Of a stretch of 64,000 nucleotides of DNA, positions 35,563-43,421 are shown piece by piece. A program made the translations under genes and the position numbers. Where the stretch lies: assembly GCF_900157365.1 (NCBI RefSeq), contig NZ_FUEZ01000003.1:1364001-1428000 (forward strand). Reading direction: 5' to 3'. Source of the stretch: Mycobacterium numidiamassiliense. Its GTDB lineage: Bacteria; Actinomycetota; Actinomycetes; Mycobacteriales; Mycobacteriaceae. The notes under the pieces are model-generated. The model did not search any database, was not told where the DNA came from, and was given only the letters and a program-made list of their open reading frames with translations. Numbering within the stretch: position 1 is the stretch's first letter; each line of letters begins with the position of its first letter.

Positions 35563-36713
35563 ACGACCCCGCTGACCATGCGGCCGTCGTGCACCGCCTG
35601 CAGCACGCTTCGCATGGCCTCGGCGCTCTGCGCCCAGGAGAATTCGACGCTGCGGGCCTGCGCCTTGGCGCCGAGTTGATCGCGCAACACCGGGTCGGTC
35701 AGCAGCTCGTGCAGGCAATCCGACAGCTCGGCGCGATTGTCGACCAATATCCCGGTCACCCCGTCGACGATCGAGTCCGACAGTCCGCCCGAGGACCGGT
35801 AGCCGATGGTGGGCACCCGGTGCTGGGCCGCCTCGAGGACCGCCAGACCCCAGCCTTCCTTGCGCGACGGCAGCACATGCACCCAAGCGCTTTGCAGCAC
35901 ATGGTGCTTGGCCACGTCGTCGATATGGCCGTGGAAGGTCACCGCGCCGGTGATGCCGAGGCTGTGGACGTGCTCGACGAGTCGCTCACGCCACCATCCG
36001 TCGCCGACGATGTCAAGATGCAGCCCCGGCATGCCGGGGAGGAGCTCCGCGACGGTCCGCACGGCATCCTCGATCTGCTTGTGCGGCACCAGCCGGGACA
36101 GCACCACCACCCGCGGCGAGGCCGATCGGGGGCCGGCCAGCGACTCGGCCGGCGCCTCGTCCAGACCGTTGCGCACCACCGCGATCCGCTCATTGCCCAC
36201 ACCGAGTGCGACCAGATCCCGCACCGACGGCAGCGACACGGTCAGGTACTGGTTGCGCCGGTGCAGTCGCGGTGACAGCCACGACTCGACAAACCAGCCC
36301 AGCCTGCCCCACAGCGGCCCGGCCACCGGCCATTGCTCGCGGTGGCAGTGGTGCACCAACACCATTGCTCGCCGGCCGTACAGCAACCGGGCCACGAAGG
36401 GCAGACCGTTCTGGGCGTCCACCACCACATCGGGCCGCACACCCCGCAGCGGGCCCAGGCCCAGCCGGGCCGCGGCCATCGCCAGGAGCGCCCACACGAA
36501 GACCGAGTAGTGCCCGCCCGCGCGGCTGATCCGGACACCGTCGACGACCTCGCACCGGGGCGCACCCGGATAGCCGGCAGTGCGCAGCGTGACGGCGACG
36601 CCCGATGCGGCCAGCTGCGCCCCGATGCGCTGCAAATAGGCCTCGCTGCCCCCGCCCTGCGGGTGCCCGGTGTCGCGCCAGCACAGCAGCAACACCGAGC
36701 GGACAGCAGACAT
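35559..36713 (-). CDS. GT4-family glycosyltransferase (Rv0225 type)
   Basis: A 384-residue GT-B fold glycosyltransferase. The N-terminal acceptor domain begins LLLCWRDTGHPQGGGSEAY. The C-terminal donor domain has VVVLSRLVPHKQIEDAV and the Ex7E motif in PSRKEGWGLAVLEAAQ. It should transfer a sugar from a nucleotide donor to an envelope glycolipid or glycan intermediate; donor and acceptor are not evident. TAGGCT lies eight bases before the ATG and no ribosome site is seen, so a leaderless transcript is likely. It is divergent from the methyltransferase. Confidence 0.9.
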   Translation of the reverse strand: MSAVRSVLLLCWRDTGHPQGGGSEAYLQRIGAQLAASGVAVTLRTAGYPGAPRCEVVDGVRISRAGGHYSVFVWALLAMAAARLGLGPLRGVRPDVVVDAQNGLPFVARLLYGRRAMVLVHHCHREQWPVAGPLWGRLGWFVESWLSPRLHRRNQYLTVSLPSVRDLVALGVGNERIAVVRNGLDEAPAESLAGPRSASPRVVVLSRLVPHKQIEDAVRTVAELLPGMPGLHLDIVGDGWWRERLVEHVHSLGITGAVTFHGHIDDVAKHHVLQSAWVHVLPSRKEGWGLAVLEAAQHRVPTIGYRSSGGLSDSIVDGVTGILVDNRAELSDCLHELLTDPVLRDQLGAKAQARSVEFSWAQSAEAMRSVLQAVHDGRMVSGVV

Positions 36714-36721
36714 GAATCGTT

Positions 36722-36727
36722 AGCCTA
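36722..36727 (-). promoter_or_regulatory. -10 element for leaderless glycosyltransferase transcript
   Basis: Read on the minus strand, TAGGCT ends eight bases before the ATG at 36713, with no intervening Shine-Dalgarno. Confidence 0.5.
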
Positions 36728-36776
36728 ACTCGGCGACCGTGGATGCCGCTCGGCGACGAGGGCCGCCGGGACTGCA

Positions 36777-36782
36777 TAGGGT
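36777..36782 (+). promoter_or_regulatory. -10 element for leaderless methyltransferase transcript
   Basis: TAGGGT ends six bases before the GTG at 36789, placing the predicted transcription start on the start codon. Confidence 0.5.
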
Positions 36783-36788
36783 TGGCCG

Positions 36789-37553
36789 GTGGCCGTGATG
36801 GACGTCTTCGCCCGACGGGCAACTTTGGCCCGCTCAGTGCGGCTGCTGTCGGAGTTCCGCTACGAACAAAGCGACCCGGCCCGCTTCTACGGCGCGCTGG
36901 CCGCCGACACCGTGGCGATGGTCGACGACCTGTGGCGGGCCACCCACGGCGAAGCACCGGTGGGCCGCACCCTGCTCGACGTCGGCGGCGGGCCCGGATA
37001 TTTCGCGGCGGCCTTCGCCGACGCCGGCGTCCGCTACGTCGGCGTCGAACCGGATCCCCGCGAAATGCACGCGGGCGGGCCGGCATTCGCCGGTGGGCCG
37101 GGGACGTTCGTCCGGGCATCGGGCATGGCGCTGCCCTTCGCCGACGACTCGGTGGACATCTGCCTGTCGTCCAACGTGGCCGAGCACGTGCCGCTGCCGT
37201 GGCAACTCGGCGCCGAGATGCTGCGGGTGACCAAGCCGGGCGGGCTGGCAGTGCTGTCCTACACCGTCTGGCTGGGACCGTTCGGCGGTCACGAGATGGG
37301 CTTGACTCATTACCTGGGCGGCGAGCGAGCCGCGGCCCGCTATGCCCGTAAACACGGCCGGCGGGCAAAAAACGACTACGGGTCGTCGTTGTTTGCGGTG
37401 TCCGCCGCCGACGGCCTGACCTGGGCTGCCAGCAGCGGCGCCGCGATCGCCGCATTTCCCCGCTACCACCCGCGATGGGCGTGGTGGCTGACATCGGTAC
37501 CGGTGCTGCGCGAGTTCCTCGTCAGCAATCTCGTCCTGGTGCTTTCGCCCTGA
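36789..37553 (+). CDS. SAM-dependent methyltransferase (Rv0224c type)
   Basis: A 254-residue class I methyltransferase, the same length as Rv0224c. Motif I is LLDVGGGPGYFAAAF (about 62-76), with acidic VGVEPD at the end of strand 2 and LPFADDSVDICLSSNVAEHV as the post-motif region. It probably methylates a lipid or glycolipid intermediate made with the divergent glycosyltransferase; the target is unknown. GTG 36789 is favoured by homology and promoter spacing over an ATG nine bases later. Confidence 0.9.
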   Translation: MAVMDVFARRATLARSVRLLSEFRYEQSDPARFYGALAADTVAMVDDLWRATHGEAPVGRTLLDVGGGPGYFAAAFADAGVRYVGVEPDPREMHAGGPAFAGGPGTFVRASGMALPFADDSVDICLSSNVAEHVPLPWQLGAEMLRVTKPGGLAVLSYTVWLGPFGGHEMGLTHYLGGERAAARYARKHGRRAKNDYGSSLFAVSAADGLTWAASSGAAIAAFPRYHPRWAWWLTSVPVLREFLVSNLVLVLSP

Positions 37554-37556
37554 GAA

Positions 37557-37570
37557 TGAAACATGTTCTC
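37557..37570. promoter_or_regulatory. KstR-like operator upstream of the aldehyde dehydrogenase
   Basis: TGAAACATGTTCTC matches the KstR consensus TNNAACNNGTTNNA at every fixed position except the final A (here C). It begins four bases after the methyltransferase stop and 44 bases before the dehydrogenase start. Rv0223c is, from memory, a reported member of the cholesterol-responsive KstR regulon, which agrees. GAGAA and TTCTC form wider arms around it. Confidence 0.55.
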
Positions 37571-37588
37571 GTTTTGCTTCGGCTTTAG

Positions 37589-37594
37589 TAGGGT
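37589..37594 (+). promoter_or_regulatory. -10 element for leaderless aldehyde dehydrogenase transcript
   Basis: TAGGGT ends six bases before the ATG at 37601, with no Shine-Dalgarno. It is identical to, and spaced like, the element before the methyltransferase. Confidence 0.5.
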
Positions 37595-37600
37595 GGCGCC

Positions 37601-39070
37601 ATGGGCGACATTAAGACCGAATACGACAAACTTTTTATCGGCGGTAAATGGACCGAACCGTCGACCTCCGAAGTCATCGAGGTGCACTGTCCGGCGACTG
37701 GCGAGTACTTCGGCAAGACGCCGCTAGCCGCGGCCGCCGACGTCGACGCCGCGGTGGCCGCGGCGCGCGCGGCTTTCGACAACGGCCCGTGGCCGACGAC
37801 GCCGCCCAAGGAGCGCGCAGCCGTCATCGCCAACGTGGTCAAGCTGATGGAGGAGCGCAAGGAGCTGCTGAGTGCGCTGCTGGCCGGTGAGACCGGTCAG
37901 CCGCCGACCACCATCGAGACAATGCACTGGATGGGGTCGATGGGGGCGATGAACTTCTTCGCCGGCCCGGCCGTCGAACAGGTGAAGTGGCGCGAGATCC
38001 GCAACGGCTCCTACGGGCAGACCATCGTCCATCGTGAGCCGATCGGCGTGGTCGGCGCGATCGTGGCGTGGAACGTGCCGCTGTTCCTGGCGGTCAACAA
38101 GCTCGGCCCCGCGCTGCTGGCCGGCTGCACGGTGGTGCTCAAGCCCGCCGCCGAAACACCGCTGACCACAAACGCGTTGGCGGACATCTTCGCCGAGGCC
38201 GGTCTGCCCGAGGGCGTGCTGTCGGTGGTGCCCGGCGGCATCGAGACCGGACAGGCCCTGACGTCCAACCGCGACGTCGACCTGTTCACGTTCACCGGCA
38301 GCTCGGGTGTCGGCAAGGAGATCGGCCGCCGCGCCGCCGAGCTGCTCAAGCCGTGCACCCTGGAGCTGGGCGGAAAGTCGGCAGCGATCCTGCTCGAGGA
38401 TGTCGACCTGGCGTCGGCGATCCCGATGCTGGTGTTCTCCGGAATCATGAACACCGGGCAGGCCTGCGTCGGCCAGACCCGCATCCTAGCTCCGCGCTCG
38501 CGCTACGACGAAATCGTGGACGCGGTAAGCACTTTCGTGCAGGCGCTGCCGGTGGGCCTGCCGTCGGACCCGGCCGCCCAGATCGGATCGCTGATCTCGG
38601 AGAAGCAGCGCGCCCGGGTCGAGGGCTACATCGCCAAGGGCGTCGAGGAGGGCGCCCGGCTGGTGTGCGGCGGCGGCCGCCCCGAAGGTCTGGACAACGG
38701 CTTCTTCGTGGAGCCGACGGTGTTCGCCGACGTCGACAACAAGATGACGATCGCCCAGGAGGAGATCTTCGGGCCGGTACTCGCGGTCATCCCCTACGAC
38801 ACTGTGGACGACGCGATCAAGATCGCCAACGACTCGGCGTACGGCCTGGCCGGCAGCGTGTGGACCTCCGACATCCCCAAGGGCATCGAGATCTCGGAGA
38901 AGATCCGCACCGGGACCTACGCCATCAACTGGTACGCCTTCGACCCGTGCTGCCCGTTCGGCGGCTACAAGAACTCCGGCATCGGCCGCGAGAACGGGCC
39001 CGAGGGTGTCGAGCACTTCACGCAGCAGAAGAGCGTCCTGATGCCGATGGGCTACACCGTCGAGGGCTAG
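37601..39070 (+). CDS. NAD-dependent aldehyde dehydrogenase (Rv0223c type)
   Basis: A 489-residue aldehyde dehydrogenase. Oxyanion N158 lies in VAWNVPLF, general base E255 in LELGGKS and nucleophile C289 in NTGQACVGQTR; the C-terminal FGGYKNSGIGREN motif is present. It oxidises an aldehyde to a carboxylate. A link to sterol side-chain or ring degradation is suggested by the KstR-like box upstream, not by the protein itself. The ATG is supported by the promoter at 37589. Strong hairpins follow the stop codon. Confidence 0.92.
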   Translation: MGDIKTEYDKLFIGGKWTEPSTSEVIEVHCPATGEYFGKTPLAAAADVDAAVAAARAAFDNGPWPTTPPKERAAVIANVVKLMEERKELLSALLAGETGQPPTTIETMHWMGSMGAMNFFAGPAVEQVKWREIRNGSYGQTIVHREPIGVVGAIVAWNVPLFLAVNKLGPALLAGCTVVLKPAAETPLTTNALADIFAEAGLPEGVLSVVPGGIETGQALTSNRDVDLFTFTGSSGVGKEIGRRAAELLKPCTLELGGKSAAILLEDVDLASAIPMLVFSGIMNTGQACVGQTRILAPRSRYDEIVDAVSTFVQALPVGLPSDPAAQIGSLISEKQRARVEGYIAKGVEEGARLVCGGGRPEGLDNGFFVEPTVFADVDNKMTIAQEEIFGPVLAVIPYDTVDDAIKIANDSAYGLAGSVWTSDIPKGIEISEKIRTGTYAINWYAFDPCCPFGGYKNSGIGRENGPEGVEHFTQQKSVLMPMGYTVEG

Positions 39071-39085
39071 ACCCTCCCGCCGAGA

Positions 39086-39140
39086 GTGCGGCCCGCCGCA
39101 CGTTTGGGCACGACCGTGCGGCCCGCCGCTCGGTCGTGCC
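39086..39140 (+). terminator. Tandem GC-rich hairpins after the aldehyde dehydrogenase
   Basis: GTGCGGC and GCCGCAC form a near-perfect palindrome (39086-39101). Next, GGCACGACCG (39107-39116) pairs exactly with CGGTCGTGCC (39131-39140). The 14-base GTGCGGCCCGCCGC occurs twice, 30 bases apart (39086 and 39116). No U tract follows, as is common for mycobacterial terminators. Confidence 0.55.
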
Positions 39141-39330
39141 TGCCGCCGTATGCCAGGGGCCAGGCGCGCGCCGGCTGGGCCGACGTCAGCGTGGCCCGCA
39201 CCCCTCACGTTGCCGGCGCGCTCGCCGATGGTGCCCCCGCTCCGGAGAAGCGGTGCCGAGGACGGGAAGGATCTCGCCGGCAGAGCTGTTGAACGTGTGT
39301 GCCATGCCACAGTGAGCTGCAGAACCAGAA

Positions 39331-39350
39331 ATTATGCTCTAAAGCATAAT
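39331..39350. promoter_or_regulatory. Perfect 20-bp AT-rich palindromic element
   Basis: ATTATGCTCTAAAGCATAAT has eight-base arms around CTAA. The half-site AGCATAAT recurs at 39473-39480. A TetR-type repressor encoded at 39687 is the obvious candidate ligand. Confidence 0.5.
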
Positions 39351-39386
39351 CTTTAGCGATTCCTCAGCTTCGCGATCGGCATTGCG

Positions 39387-39402
39387 AATGACCTAGGTCA
39401 CA
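39387..39402. promoter_or_regulatory. CRP-like binding site with TGACCTAGGTCA core
   Basis: AATGACCTAGGTCACA matches TGTGA-N6-TCACA at eight of ten fixed positions, with a perfect right half, and contains a perfect 12-bp palindrome TGACCTAGGTCA (39389-39400). Confidence 0.4.
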
Positions 39403-39686
39403 AAGTGCCCTGGTCTGCGAATTTAGTGCCGCTAATAACTTGCTAAGTAGACCAGTGTCTTATATGGTTCTCAGCATAATCATGAGCCGCCGGCCCCGGC
39501 GCATGAATGACACACCGGCCGGGAGAAGAGTCATGTGGATCATCGAGCTCAATGTGGCGGGCTATCACTTCTCACGCGAGTTCCGCGACGTAAAACGCCC
39601 GCCCTTCCGATTCAGCCCGCGTAATATCCACTGGCCGGTACTGCGGCATTCCAACGCTGCGTGACCTAGCTAGAGGGGGTACGCCA

Positions 39687-40340
39687 GTGCCGACTACCAG
39701 CGACACCGTGCAGAATCCTGCCCCCTCCAAGCGGGGCGGTACTCGAACAAAAATGCTGGCCAGCGCCGCGCAACTCATGCGCGAGCGCGGGGCGTCGGGC
39801 GTGACGATCGACGCGGTCCTGGCCCGCAGCGGCGCGCCGCGCGGTTCGGTCTACTACCACTTTCCTGACGGGCGTGCCCAGATCCTGAGGGAGGCGCTGC
39901 AGTTTTCGGGCGATTCCATCACGGCCACGATCGACGCCGCCGCCAATCGCGGCGCCCGCGAGCTGCTGCGCGAGTTCATCGGATTCTGGGAGCTCCTGCT
40001 GACCGACGGCGACTTTCACGCCGGCTGCCCGGTGGTCGCGGCAGCGATCGGCTCGGACGTGGACGACTTTCAGCTGACCTCGGAAGCCGGCCTGATCCTG
40101 GCCCGCTGGTCCGACGCACTGACCCGGGCTTTCGTCAACGACGGTTTCGATGAAGAGGACGCCGCGTCGCTGGCGGTGACGTCGCTCGCCGCGCTCGAGG
40201 GCGCGGTGGTGCTATCTCGCTCGACGCGCTGCGTGCGACCGCTCAGCCAGGTCGGCGAGCAACTCGAATTCCTGATCAAGGCACGGGAATTCGTCAGCCG
40301 CAACGGAATTCCCGCCAAGCACGACGAAGCGCCCGCTTAA
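39687..40340 (+). CDS. TetR-family regulator, LmrA/YxaF-like
   Basis: A 217-residue TetR repressor. The DNA-binding domain reads ASAAQLMRERGASGVTIDAV then PRGSVYYHFPDGRAQIL (about 25-70). The GSVYYHFP signature and the later FHAGCPVVAAA segment fit the LmrA/YxaF subgroup. The start is GTG with GAGGGGG upstream. No H37Rv equivalent at this position comes to mind. Convergent with the small 98-residue gene, 15 bases away; targets may be the palindrome upstream and the neighbouring acyl-CoA synthetase operon. Confidence 0.87.
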   Translation: MPTTSDTVQNPAPSKRGGTRTKMLASAAQLMRERGASGVTIDAVLARSGAPRGSVYYHFPDGRAQILREALQFSGDSITATIDAAANRGARELLREFIGFWELLLTDGDFHAGCPVVAAAIGSDVDDFQLTSEAGLILARWSDALTRAFVNDGFDEEDAASLAVTSLAALEGAVVLSRSTRCVRPLSQVGEQLEFLIKAREFVSRNGIPAKHDEAPA

Positions 40341-40355
40341 TCGCGGCCGAGGGCC

Positions 40356-40652
40356 TCAGTCGCTGGCGGGCAGCGGCTTGACCTCTTTGAGCTGCAGCGC
40401 GGTCGCACCGATGCTCAGGCTGCCGGCGCCCGGCTTGGTCACCAGTACCTCGGCACCGGTTTCGTCGACATAGCGCTTGCCCATCACGGTGCCGCCGGAG
40501 AACGCGGGGTCGAGTTCGCCCGAGCGCTCGCCGCCGACGGGCACCATCGGCACACCGCCGCAACGCAAGTCGTCGAGGCCGTCGGAGCTCCTGACGACGA
40601 TCACCTGGGTGTCACACACCTGGCTGGCGAGGCGGGTTCCGTTCTTGATCAT
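40356..40652 (-). CDS. Conserved 98-residue protein coupled to acyl-CoA synthetase
   Basis: A 98-residue soluble protein I cannot assign to a named function. It has two cysteines in short motifs, QVCDTQVIVVR (C13) and LRCGGVPM (C32), and later GKRYVDETGAEVLVTKPGAGSL, all beta-rich. The cysteine motifs suggest metal binding or a small beta-barrel partner protein. Its ATG overlaps the stop of the upstream acyl-CoA synthetase (ATGA), so it is translated with it. The longer frame upstream is out of frame with, and inside, the synthetase gene and was rejected. Confidence 0.72.
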   Translation of the reverse strand: MIKNGTRLASQVCDTQVIVVRSSDGLDDLRCGGVPMVPVGGERSGELDPAFSGGTVMGKRYVDETGAEVLVTKPGAGSLSIGATALQLKEVKPLPASD

Positions 40653-42151
40653 GCGTGTAATCCTTTTAGCGTCTCGATGATCTCCCGGCGAAGTACCTTG
40701 CCGGTGGGGGTCGTGGGCAGCTCGTCGCGGAAGACTACATGGTCGGGAGTCCGCGAGCCGCGCAAACTCTTGCGGACATGCTCGCGCAGTTCCTCGGGAT
40801 CGGGATCGATGCCCACGGTCGGCACCACCACGGCGACGATCGCCTGGCCCCACTCCGGATCCTCGACTCCAACCACGGCGACGTCACGCACATGGGAATG
40901 CTCGATGAGCACCTCTTCCAGCTCGGCGGGCGCGATGTTCTCCCCACCGCGGATGATGGTGTCGTCGCTGCGTCCGCCGATGAACAGGTAGCCGTCCTCG
41001 TCGAGGATGGCGATATCCCTCGTCGGGAACCAACCGTCCTCGTCGAGCACCGAGCCGATTTCGGTGTAGCGGCCAGAAACCTGCTCGCCGCGCACGAACA
41101 GCTCGCCGGTCTCGCCCGGCGCCAGCACCGTGCCGTCTTCGCCGCGGATCTGCAGCTCGATGCCGGGCACCGGCTGCCCGACCGATCCCAGCCGCTTGGC
41201 GACGGCGGCGTCCGTCGCGGAGTGCGCCACCCGGTGGTCGTCGGGGCCCAGCACCGCGATCGTCGAGCTGGTCTCGGTCAGGCCGTAGGCGTTAACAAAA
41301 CCCACATTCGGCAGCAGTTCCAGCGCCCGGCGGACCAGTGGCAGGCCCACCTTCGAGCCGCCGTAGGCCAGGTTGCGCAGCGATGGCAGGTCATGGCCGC
41401 CCGCCTCGAGCACGGTGACGACGCGGTCCAGCATGGTGGGCACCAGCGTCGCGGTGGTCACGTGCTCGGCATCGATCAACCGCACCCATTCCTGCGCGTC
41501 GAAGTTGGGCAGGTAAACCATCTTGCGGCCGGCGTAGAGATTCGTCAGCGCGGCCCCCACGCCGGCGATGTGATACGGCGGCACGCAGATCAGCGCGGCG
41601 TCCGTCTCGGCGGCCGACTCGAACTCGACGGTGCTGGTGACATAGCTGGTCAGGTTGTTGTGCGAGAGCTCGACGGCCTTGGGTTTGGAGGTGGTGCCCG
41701 AGGTGAACAGCACGATCGCGACGGAGTCGGGGTCGGGGAATGCGAGGCCTTCGGTGGCGGGCTCGGCGCTGCGGGCGGCGGTCAGAAATTCGTCGGACAG
41801 CAGCACCCGTTTCGACGATTCGCCGACCATGTCCCGGTAGCGGCTGTCGACGATGACCACGGGTTCGGGCAACCGCTCGATGAGGGCCTGCACGCCCTCG
41901 GCGGACAGCCGGTAATTGAGTGGGGTGAAGGACAGCCCGGCCCGAGCCGACGCGAAGATCAGCGTCGGCAGCATCGCACCGCCGATGCCGACGTAGGCCA
42001 CGTGCTGGGCGCCCGACTGCGCGATGACGCCCGCGCCGCCGTCGGCGAGATCGCTGAGCTGCTGAGTCGTCAGCCGCAGGTCGCCGTCGACGACGGCGGT
42101 GCGATCCGGGTTGCTCGATGCAGCCATCTCGAGAAGCAACGAAATACTCAC
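40649..42151 (-). CDS. Acyl-CoA synthetase (class I adenylate-forming)
   Basis: A 500-residue ANL-family ligase with the phosphate loop LFTSGTTSKPKAVELSH, A5 motif AYGLTET, A8 region GGRSDDTIIRGGENIAP and catalytic lysine in TPTGKVLRREI. It should activate a fatty or other carboxylic acid to its CoA thioester. The start is GTG with AGAGAAAG upstream. It is coupled by ATGA overlap to a 98-residue partner and divergent from the glycerol facilitator gene. I do not assign a fadD number. Confidence 0.88.
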   Translation of the reverse strand: MSISLLLEMAASSNPDRTAVVDGDLRLTTQQLSDLADGGAGVIAQSGAQHVAYVGIGGAMLPTLIFASARAGLSFTPLNYRLSAEGVQALIERLPEPVVIVDSRYRDMVGESSKRVLLSDEFLTAARSAEPATEGLAFPDPDSVAIVLFTSGTTSKPKAVELSHNNLTSYVTSTVEFESAAETDAALICVPPYHIAGVGAALTNLYAGRKMVYLPNFDAQEWVRLIDAEHVTTATLVPTMLDRVVTVLEAGGHDLPSLRNLAYGGSKVGLPLVRRALELLPNVGFVNAYGLTETSSTIAVLGPDDHRVAHSATDAAVAKRLGSVGQPVPGIELQIRGEDGTVLAPGETGELFVRGEQVSGRYTEIGSVLDEDGWFPTRDIAILDEDGYLFIGGRSDDTIIRGGENIAPAELEEVLIEHSHVRDVAVVGVEDPEWGQAIVAVVVPTVGIDPDPEELREHVRKSLRGSRTPDHVVFRDELPTTPTGKVLRREIIETLKGLHA

Positions 42152-42219
42152 ACTCGAACTTTCTCTGGTCTCGTCACGTTACAAAGCCGGCCAAAAGTGT
42201 CATGCCGCGGCCCCCGCTG

Positions 42220-42246
42220 TAGTTTAGATCACGCAAGTATCTTGCG
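42220..42246 (+). promoter_or_regulatory. Promoter with operator-like repeat upstream of the glycerol facilitator
   Basis: TAGTTT (42220-42225) is a -10 candidate. It is followed by CGCAAGTATCTTGCG (42232-42246), an inverted repeat with perfect six-base arms and a three-base spacer, starting where transcription would begin. A bound repressor would block the start. The leader to the chosen start codon would be about 128 bases. Confidence 0.45.
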
Positions 42247-42359
42247 GCCCAGGGCCGCCCGCCCAGAGTGTGACGCTGGCTACGGTGGCGTTTACCGGCC
42301 GGTTCACGGGTTATCCGTTCCCCTTCTGCCAGGCAACCACTGATCAGTTGGGAAACGCG

Positions 42360-43364
42360 TTGACCACCACCAAAGGCGAAACACAGCTGTCCCCGACGCC
42401 CCTGACGAGGATGCGTGCGGGCCTGCCCGGGGCGATGCTGGCCGAGTTCTTCGGAACCTTCGTGCTGCTCCTGCTCGGCCTGGGCACCTGCGCGGTGAAC
42501 GTTGTCGGCCTGACCGGCTCGGGCAGGCAGACGGTGCCGTTCGAGCCGGCGAACTGGCTGATCAACGTCTTCGGCTGGGCATTTGCCGTCATGCTGGCGG
42601 CCTACCTGGCCGGCGGGATCAGCGGCGCGCATCTGAACCCGGCGGTCACGCTGGCGTTCGCGATCCGGCGCAAATTCGAGTGGAAGAACGTGATTCCGTA
42701 CTGGGTCGCCCAGACCGTCGGGGCGTTCTGCGGAGCGGCGGCGGTCTACGCGATCTATGGCCCGGCGATCGACGACTTCAACGCCGCCCATCACCTCGCG
42801 CGGCCGGATTCGCCAGACACCTATTCGATCTTCGCGACGTCGCCCGCCTCCTACTTCCACGGCGGCTACGCGGGCCCGCTCGTCGATCAGCTCGTCGGCA
42901 CCGCGATCCTCGTCGTGCTGATCGCGGCGTTGATCGATCACCGCAACCAGGCGCCCGCGGGCAACATGGCACCGCTGATCATCGGCTTGATCGTCGCGGT
43001 CATCGGGTGCTCCTACGGCACCAACGCCGGCTACGCGCTCAACCCGGCCCGCGACTTCGGGGCACGGCTGTTCGCCTACCTGGAGGGCTGGGGCAAGCTT
43101 GCGTTCTCCGGCAACTACGGCCAAACCACCCAATACTGGTGGATCCCGATCGTGGGCCCGCTGGCCGGCGCGATCGCCGGCATCTTCCTGTACGACTTCT
43201 TCATCGGCCACGTGCTGGAAGCACGTGCCGCGATGCAGCTAACGCCCGAACCGGGTCTGGCACCGCCACCCACGACCGACGCCGCGTCGGCGGTGGCCGG
43301 ACCCGTCACGGTCGAGGACAGCGCCGACCCCGGCGACACAGTGGCGGAGGAACGGGCCGCCTAG
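42360..43364 (+). CDS. MIP-family aquaglyceroporin (glycerol facilitator-like)
   Basis: A protein of about 334 residues with six helices and both pore motifs: NPA at N93 (GAHLNPAVT) and N228 (YALNPARDFGAR). D232 after the second motif is typical of glycerol-conducting GlpF channels rather than water-only aquaporins. A proline/acid-rich C-terminal tail follows. Start is uncertain: TTG 42360 has GGGAAA upstream and gives MTTTKGETQL; GTG 42270 lacks a ribosome site and ATG 42411 begins just before helix 1. As far as I recall, H37Rv lacks a MIP gene here. It could feed glycerol to the nearby triglyceride-related genes. Confidence 0.85.
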   Translation: MTTTKGETQLSPTPLTRMRAGLPGAMLAEFFGTFVLLLLGLGTCAVNVVGLTGSGRQTVPFEPANWLINVFGWAFAVMLAAYLAGGISGAHLNPAVTLAFAIRRKFEWKNVIPYWVAQTVGAFCGAAAVYAIYGPAIDDFNAAHHLARPDSPDTYSIFATSPASYFHGGYAGPLVDQLVGTAILVVLIAALIDHRNQAPAGNMAPLIIGLIVAVIGCSYGTNAGYALNPARDFGARLFAYLEGWGKLAFSGNYGQTTQYWWIPIVGPLAGAIAGIFLYDFFIGHVLEARAAMQLTPEPGLAPPPTTDAASAVAGPVTVEDSADPGDTVAEERAA

Positions 43365-43421
43365 GTCCGATAGTGGCGGCCCGCTGCGCCCGGCTACGCC
43401 GCGCTTGCGATCCCCACCAGC

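Larger units (their letters stand above)
39141..39686. other. Long intergenic region, partly AT-rich
   Basis: About 550 bases lack a convincing gene. The stretch 39320-39490 is distinctly richer in A and T than the surroundings and contains a CRP-like site and a 20-bp palindrome (listed separately). Short open frames here lack codon bias and ribosome sites. It precedes the TetR gene at 39687 and is probably its control region, or holds an unrecognised small RNA. Confidence 0.5.

Noticed and set aside
39440..39664. A possible 74-residue protein in the long intergenic region
   Set aside because: No ribosome site, no codon bias, no recognisable motif. It could still be a small peptide, but the sequence does not support it.
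40653..40853. N-terminal extension of the 98-residue protein
   Set aside because: It lies inside the acyl-CoA synthetase gene in another frame and is Arg/Gly-rich; the ATGA overlap marks the start at 40652.
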